A DNA stretch of 64,000 nt from Nocardia sp. NBC_01503 (lineage in GTDB: Bacteria; Actinomycetota; Actinomycetes; Mycobacteriales; Mycobacteriaceae), in the NCBI RefSeq assembly GCF_036327755.1, contig NZ_CP109596.1, positions 682,001 through 746,000 of the forward strand. Reading direction: 5' to 3'. Below are positions 59,514-64,000 of this stretch, piece after piece (within the stretch, counting starts at the first letter, position 1; each line of letters starts with the position of its first letter). The position numbers and the translations under genes are program-made. Below the pieces are notes generated by a model, which did no database searches, was not told where the DNA came from, and saw only the letters and a program-made list of their open reading frames with translations.

Positions 59514-59788
59514 CGGTCGTCCTAGCGTCGGAGCAAAGTGAAACAGAGATGTTTCTACCATTGACCGATACCGCGGCGGAGGGTTTTCGGCGAATCCGGG
59601 CAAACAGGCTGGACGTGACGGCCGTCGCGTCCGGACAGCCGCGAGCATAACGCGCTCACCAAGACCCCTCCCGCCCCGTCCTCCCCCGGTGGACCACCCC
59701 GGCGCGCCGGAATGACGAGGATCGCTGGAAAAGCGCTGTGGGCGACGCTCATTGCCGGTGTCGCGGCATCGGGTAATGTCAAACTCTT

Positions 59789-60592
59789 GTGCGTGCCGAG
59801 GTGGGGGTCTACTGGCAACTGGTCAAGGCCGGATTTCGCAGGCAGACGCACTATCGCCTGGCCATGGTGGCGGGACTGATCACCAATCTGGTGTTCGGGT
59901 TCGTACGCGCGGCGGTGCTGACGGCGGCGGTGCACGCCAACAATGGGTTCGGCGGCTACGACTCAGGCACCATCGGCGCGTACATCTGGCTGTCGCAGGG
60001 GCTGCTCGGGGCCATCGCCTTCTGGACGCTGCCCGATATCGTGGAGCGGATTCGCACCGGGGATGTGGCCATCGACTTCCTGCGACCCATCGATGTCCAA
60101 TTCGCGCATCTGGCCGAGTATTTGGGGCGCGCCACCTACTCACTGCTACCGCGCGGACTACCCAGCATGCTCGTCGGAGCGCTCACCTTCGGATTGGCAC
60201 TGCCGACCACCGCCGGCCCCTATGCACTGGGGGTGATCAGCCTGGCCGCGGCCATCGCGCTGTCGTTCCTGTCCATGTTCGCGGTCTGCCTGGCCGGATT
60301 CTGGATGGTGGACACCCGGGGGCTGCGGGCGCTGCACATGATCTGCGGAACCTTCCTCGCCGGATTGTTCGCACCGCTGCACTTGTTCCCGGAGTGGTTG
60401 CGCGCCATCGCCTATGCCACGCCGTTCCCCTCCATGCTGCAGTGGCCCATCGATGTCATCTCCGGGCGCACCACCGGGATGGCGGCGGTGGGAATCGTAG
60501 TGGTGCAATGCCTCTGGCTCGGGGTGCTGGTGGCGGTCGGACAGTTGGTGCTGCGGGCGGGCCGCCGGAAGCTGGAGGTGCAGGGTGGTTGA
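59789..60592 (+). CDS. ABC-2 type transporter permease 1
   Basis: This 267-residue membrane protein has about six helices and the build of ABC-2 (DUF990-like) permeases (RRQTHYRLAMVAGLITNLVF, FRPIDVQFAHLAEYLGR-like region, FLSMFAVCLAGFWMVDTRGL). The start is GTG 59789. It overlaps the next permease by 8 bp. With its partners it probably exports a lipid, drug or polymer. Confidence 0.85.
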   Translation: MRAEVGVYWQLVKAGFRRQTHYRLAMVAGLITNLVFGFVRAAVLTAAVHANNGFGGYDSGTIGAYIWLSQGLLGAIAFWTLPDIVERIRTGDVAIDFLRPIDVQFAHLAEYLGRATYSLLPRGLPSMLVGALTFGLALPTTAGPYALGVISLAAAIALSFLSMFAVCLAGFWMVDTRGLRALHMICGTFLAGLFAPLHLFPEWLRAIAYATPFPSMLQWPIDVISGRTTGMAAVGIVVVQCLWLGVLVAVGQLVLRAGRRKLEVQGG

Positions 60593-61445
60593 GATACCGG
60601 CCCGCACGTCCCCGCCGATCGATCGCACCGCGATCGTGTCCCGTCCCTCGCGATTCGCGCCCTATCGCGCCGTACTCGCCTCCCGGCTGCGCGCGCAGCG
60701 CTCCTATCCCCTGTCGTTCACCACGGATGTGTTCAGCGCCTTCCTGATCGGACTCGTCGAATTCGCCGAGATGTGGGTGATCTTCCACAATGTGCCGCGC
60801 CTGGGCGGACTCGATCTGGACGCCATGCTGCTGCTGTTCGGAATGAGCAATACCAGCTTCGCGGTGGCGGATATGCTTGTCGGGCACGCGGATACGCTGC
60901 CCACCTATATCCGGATGGGCAAACTCGACGCCTTCTATCTGCGGCCGCAACCGCTGCTGCTGCAACTCATGACCAGCGATATCGCGTTGCGCCGGGTGGC
61001 GCGCATCGCGGTCGCGGGCACCGTGCTCGGCTTCGGCCTGGCCCGCAATGACATCGATTGGAGCGCAGCGCATCTCGCGCTCTTCGCGATCACCCTCGGC
61101 GCGGGCGTGGCCATCTTCGCCGGACTCTTCGTCACCGCCGCCGGGGTGCAGTTCTTCCTCATCGACGGCTCGGAGCTGACCAATGCCTTCACCTACGGCG
61201 GCTCCTACGCCTCCATGCAACCGACCTCGGTCTTCCCCACCCCGATGAAACTCGTCTTCGCCTTCCTCATCCCGGTCGCGTTCAGTTCCTATCTGCCCGC
61301 CATCGCACTGCTGGGACTGCCCGGCCCGGCACTACTGCCGAATTGGCTGGCTTGGGCATCCCCACTTGCGGCGCTATGGGTATGGGTACTCGCTATGTAT
61401 TCCTGGCGGCTCGGCACCAGGCACTATCAAGGAGGCGGCGGGTGA
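60585..61445 (+). CDS. ABC-2 type transporter permease 2
   Basis: This 286-residue partner permease has about six helices (SYPLSFTTDVFSAFLIGLVE, IRMGKLDAFYLRPQPLLLQL). It overlaps both neighbours (GTG 60585 within permease 1, GTGA at the ATPase start), so all three genes are one translationally coupled operon. Confidence 0.85.
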   Translation: MVEIPARTSPPIDRTAIVSRPSRFAPYRAVLASRLRAQRSYPLSFTTDVFSAFLIGLVEFAEMWVIFHNVPRLGGLDLDAMLLLFGMSNTSFAVADMLVGHADTLPTYIRMGKLDAFYLRPQPLLLQLMTSDIALRRVARIAVAGTVLGFGLARNDIDWSAAHLALFAITLGAGVAIFAGLFVTAAGVQFFLIDGSELTNAFTYGGSYASMQPTSVFPTPMKLVFAFLIPVAFSSYLPAIALLGLPGPALLPNWLAWASPLAALWVWVLAMYSWRLGTRHYQGGGG

Positions 61446-62425
61446 CCGAACCCATTATCGATATCGCCGGGCTGACACGGACTTTCGTCCTGCGGCGCCG
61501 GGAAGGACGGTGGCGCAGACGACGCGAGGTGCTGACCGCGGTGGACGATATGAGCTTCACCGTCGAACCCGGCGCGGCCGTCGGATATATCGGCGCGAAC
61601 GGCGCGGGTAAATCCACCACCATCAAAATGATCACCGGAATTCTGGTGCCCTCCGCCGGACGACTGCGCACCTGCGGACTCGATCCGGTGCGGCAGCGGC
61701 GCGAACTGGCCGGGCGCATCGGGGTGGTGTTCGGGCAGCGCTCGCAGCTGTGGTGGGATCTGCCACTGCGCGAATCGTTCTCGATCCTGTCGGCCATTCA
61801 CCGGCTCGAGCCGGGGGCGGCACGGCGCCGCACCACCGAACTGGTGGAGCAGCTGGAGATGGGCAGCACGCTCGATACCCCGGTGCGGCAGCTCTCGCTC
61901 GGGCAGCGCATGCGCGCGGAGGTCGCGGCGGCCCTGCTGCACTCACCGGAGCTGGTCATTCTGGATGAGCCGACCATCGGCCTGGATGTGCTGTCCAAAC
62001 AGCGATTACGTGAATTCCTGCGATATGAGCGCAGCAGCCGCGGCACCACACTGCTGCTCACCACGCACGATATGGGCGATATCGAGCGACTCTGCGAACG
62101 GGTGCTGGTGGTCGACCAGGGCAGTCTGGTCTACGACGGATCCCTCACCGGACTGGCCGCCACCGTCGGGGCGCACCGGGTACTCACCGTCGACCTGGCC
62201 GAGCCCACGGCCGATCTCACCGATCTGCCGGGTGCGAAACTGCTCGACAGCGAGGGCGGCGGTATCCGCCAGCGACTCGCCTTCGATACCGAGAGCACCA
62301 CGGCCGCCCAGCTACTCGCGGCGGTCTCGGCGCGAGCGGAGGTGCGGGACCTCTCCATCGAAGAGCCCGATATCGAGGATGTGGTGCGCCGCATCTACGA
62401 GGCCGCGGCGCACCCGCTCTCCTGA
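61442..62425 (+). CDS. ABC transporter ATPase of the ABC-2 exporter
   Basis: This 327-residue ATPase has Walker A GANGAGKST (about 54-62), signature LSLGQRMRAEVA, Walker B LVILDEPTIGLD and H-loop TTHDMGD. The first residues and C-terminal 80-residue extension resemble exporters with DUF4162-type ends. The GTG start at 61442 overlaps the second permease stop. Confidence 0.92.
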   Translation: MTEPIIDIAGLTRTFVLRRREGRWRRRREVLTAVDDMSFTVEPGAAVGYIGANGAGKSTTIKMITGILVPSAGRLRTCGLDPVRQRRELAGRIGVVFGQRSQLWWDLPLRESFSILSAIHRLEPGAARRRTTELVEQLEMGSTLDTPVRQLSLGQRMRAEVAAALLHSPELVILDEPTIGLDVLSKQRLREFLRYERSSRGTTLLLTTHDMGDIERLCERVLVVDQGSLVYDGSLTGLAATVGAHRVLTVDLAEPTADLTDLPGAKLLDSEGGGIRQRLAFDTESTTAAQLLAAVSARAEVRDLSIEEPDIEDVVRRIYEAAAHPLS

Positions 62426-62447
62426 GCGCGTCGAAAATGGTTGGCGA

Positions 62448-63110
62448 TCAGGACAGCTCGGAGTCGTTGCGCAGCCCCTGCTCCGGTTCGTTCGGTCCCT
62501 GATCCAATCGGAACGGCGGATACGCGTCGGTCATCAGACTCGCGTAGGCGTAAACCCGGATCGCCCAGCGATTGATACCGAGCACGAAATCGTAGAGCCC
62601 GCGCGGATATCGACCGGTGAATAGCAATCCGATCGCCGCCACGATGATCAGGATCGGCAGCAGTGTCATCTGGTACCGGCCGCCACCCAGCAACGCGGCC
62701 AGGATCAGATAGTGCGGAATCGCCAGCAGCCACCATTTGATCAGGACCAGCCAGCGGTTCAACTGTTCCGGATAGTCGACCTCCAGATCCGCCGGATAGT
62801 TCGGATCGGGTTGCAGGCCGAACGGTGGGTACCGATCGGTCCCCAGCACGGTGTAACCGTAGAACCGCACCCGCCAGGCCCAACGCTTCACGCCCACATT
62901 GAAATCGAAGAGCGCGCGCGGGAACTTGCCGGTGAACAGAATTGCGAAGAAGGCCACGATGGTGACGACGAAGTAGGCGATGTACAGGAAGATCAGCACG
63001 ATCACGTGTGGAATCGCGAGAATCCACTTGACCAGCCACATCCAGCGGGACAACCCCGGATCGAGATCGCCGCGCACCCGGACGGGATAACCGGGAGCAC
63101 TTGGTTGCAT
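62448..63110 (-). CDS. DUF4389 double-repeat membrane protein
   Basis: This 220-residue protein is built from two similar halves, each with two membrane helices and a conserved motif: WLVKWILAIPHVIVLIFLYI then TGKFPRALFDFNVGVKRWA, repeated as VLIKWWLLAIPHYLILAALL then TGRYPRGLYDFVLGINRWA. This is the DUF4389 family of unknown function. It faces the ABC exporter operon tail to tail (24 bp). Confidence 0.88.
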   Translation of the reverse strand: MQPSAPGYPVRVRGDLDPGLSRWMWLVKWILAIPHVIVLIFLYIAYFVVTIVAFFAILFTGKFPRALFDFNVGVKRWAWRVRFYGYTVLGTDRYPPFGLQPDPNYPADLEVDYPEQLNRWLVLIKWWLLAIPHYLILAALLGGGRYQMTLLPILIIVAAIGLLFTGRYPRGLYDFVLGINRWAIRVYAYASLMTDAYPPFRLDQGPNEPEQGLRNDSELS

Positions 63111-63388
63111 GATGCGACACCCCTCTCGAGCGTCGGCGACCGAAGGGTCGGCCGCCGGAAACAGCGGTGCTGCCGTTGTTCACCCCATTGTCTTCCCGGG
63201 GACGTCAAGATCACATCTGGTTCTCACCGATTGTGAGCATATTTGTAATAGCGCAAACCCGGTCGAGTTCCACCAGCCACACCGGTCACCGTTCGAATTG
63301 CGGCGACCGCCAGATTGTGCGACGTTGCTGATAATTCCCCGTGCGCTCGATCCGAGTCGGCACGGACGGCCGATGTTCAGGAGTGAGT
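63111..63388. other. Divergent intergenic region
   Basis: About 278 bp between the DUF4389 start and the kinase start must hold both promoters. No convincing hexamers or palindromes were seen. Confidence 0.35.
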
Positions 63389-64000
63389 GTGAATTTGCGT
63401 CCGGCACGTTTGTTGCCGCACGGTAACGTAATCCTCACGCCTGCATCGGAATTCCTGCGGCCACCCACAATTCGCGCGCGGCTGCGCCGTATTCTGCTGG
63501 TCGCGGTGGTGCTGGTGCTGGCGCTGCTGGCGGTCATCATCAATGGCGAGATCGGGCGCTACCGCGATACCGGAAGTGCCGCGCACGCGGTCGATCTCGC
63601 GCTCTCGGTGCAGGATCTGGTGCATGAACTGCAGCGCGAGCGCGGCCTCACCAATGGTCTGCTCGGCGGTGACGGATCGGTGCGGCCCGCGGTCGCGGCC
63701 GAACGACTCGCGGTGGATACCGCTCTGCGGCAATTGAATTCCGAGCTCGGCGAGAACGCCCCCGGCACGGACCAGGTGCGCGCCGCACTCGATCAGCTCT
63801 CCGGAATCAGCGCCAAACGCGGCGATGTGGATGCCAACCGCGTCGACCGATCGGCCTCGTTCACCTTCTACACCAGTGCGATTCTGGCCTTGAACCAAGC
63901 CCGGCCCGGGCTGGAGACCGCGCAGGACAGCAGACTCTGGCGCGGGATGCAGACGCTCTATGCCCTCGGCGATGTCAAGGAGCTCACCGGACAGCAGCGC
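63389..64000 (+). CDS. NIT-domain sensor histidine kinase, 5' part
   Basis: The visible 204 codons start at GTG 63389 behind CAGGAG. A membrane helix (about 34-53, RILLVAVVLVLALLAVIING) precedes an extracytoplasmic NIT domain with the typical HELQRERGLTNGLLGGDG segment. NIT domains sense nitrate/nitrite-like ligands. In actinobacteria such kinases head conservon-type operons. The kinase core lies beyond the window. Confidence 0.8.
   Translation, partial: MNLRPARLLPHGNVILTPASEFLRPPTIRARLRRILLVAVVLVLALLAVIINGEIGRYRDTGSAAHAVDLALSVQDLVHELQRERGLTNGLLGGDGSVRPAVAAERLAVDTALRQLNSELGENAPGTDQVRAALDQLSGISAKRGDVDANRVDRSASFTFYTSAILALNQARPGLETAQDSRLWRGMQTLYALGDVKELTGQQR

Noticed and set aside
1..64000. CRISPR arrays or rRNA genes
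   Set aside because: No regularly spaced direct repeats of 24-40 bp and no rRNA-like sequence were seen.

Overview
The window is a high-GC actinobacterial chromosome segment, most likely from Nocardia or a close relative. The evidence is the run acyl-CoA thioesterase / 180-kDa-class NAD-glutamate dehydrogenase / EttA / SSB, which has the same order as Rv2475c-Rv2478c of Mycobacterium tuberculosis. Other support comes from many GTG starts, 4-bp ATGA/GTGA overlaps, DUF3558 and YbaB/EspC-type secretion genes, GAF-ANTAR proteins and a NIT-domain kinase.

Layout. (1) 1-11.1 kb: core chromosome, all on the minus strand: thioesterase, gdh, ettA, ssb (with two perfect DnaA boxes upstream), a PLP-dependent threonine/serine dehydratase, and a CopD-CtaG membrane protein. 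(2) 11.11-34.58 kb: an integrative element of about 23.4 kb inserted in a tRNA-Arg(TCT) gene. It is bounded by 43-bp direct repeats (11146-11188 and 34539-34581). It carries a tyrosine integrase, an HTH-TPR regulator with a 2H-phosphoesterase-like partner, an excisionase-like protein, a conjugation/maintenance operon (Replic_Relax-like protein, FtsK/TcpA-type ATPase, DUF2637-like Spd protein, SSB), and nine short genes in close series. Next come a type VII secretion-associated cargo operon (YbaB, EspC-like, TPR-region protein, DUF3558 lipoprotein), a secreted glycine-zipper protein, and a 1.1-kb non-coding region full of inverted repeats and iterons. A SprT-like protease, a convergent C5-methyltransferase/endonuclease pair and a LexA-box-preceded two-gene unit complete it. 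(3) 34.6-48.9 kb: chromosome resumes with a zinc-motif protein, an iron/cobalamin-type ABC importer, a GntR-urea carboxylase-allophanate hydrolase operon, a TetR/glycosyltransferase pair, two truncated genes, an ammonium transporter and YaeQ. (4) 48.9-57 kb: FabH-like ketosynthase with divergent TetR and palindromic operators, a second TetR, two paralogous unknown proteins bracketing two GAF-ANTAR regulators, and LysR. (5) 57.2-58.2 kb: decayed gene fragments. (6) 58.2-64 kb: ectB without ectA/ectC, a three-gene ABC-2 exporter, a DUF4389 protein and the start of a NIT-domain sensor kinase.

The chromosomal part is rich in nitrogen metabolism (Gdh, urea amidolysis, Amt, possible NIT sensing). 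The element combines plasmid-like transfer and replication functions with defence cargo and a mobile secretion-substrate module. The least explained parts are the 29.1-30.1 kb repeat region, the LexA-box two-gene unit at 33.4-34.3 kb, and the secretion cargo at 23.9-27.7 kb. No database search was possible; product names rest on motifs and remembered family resemblance.
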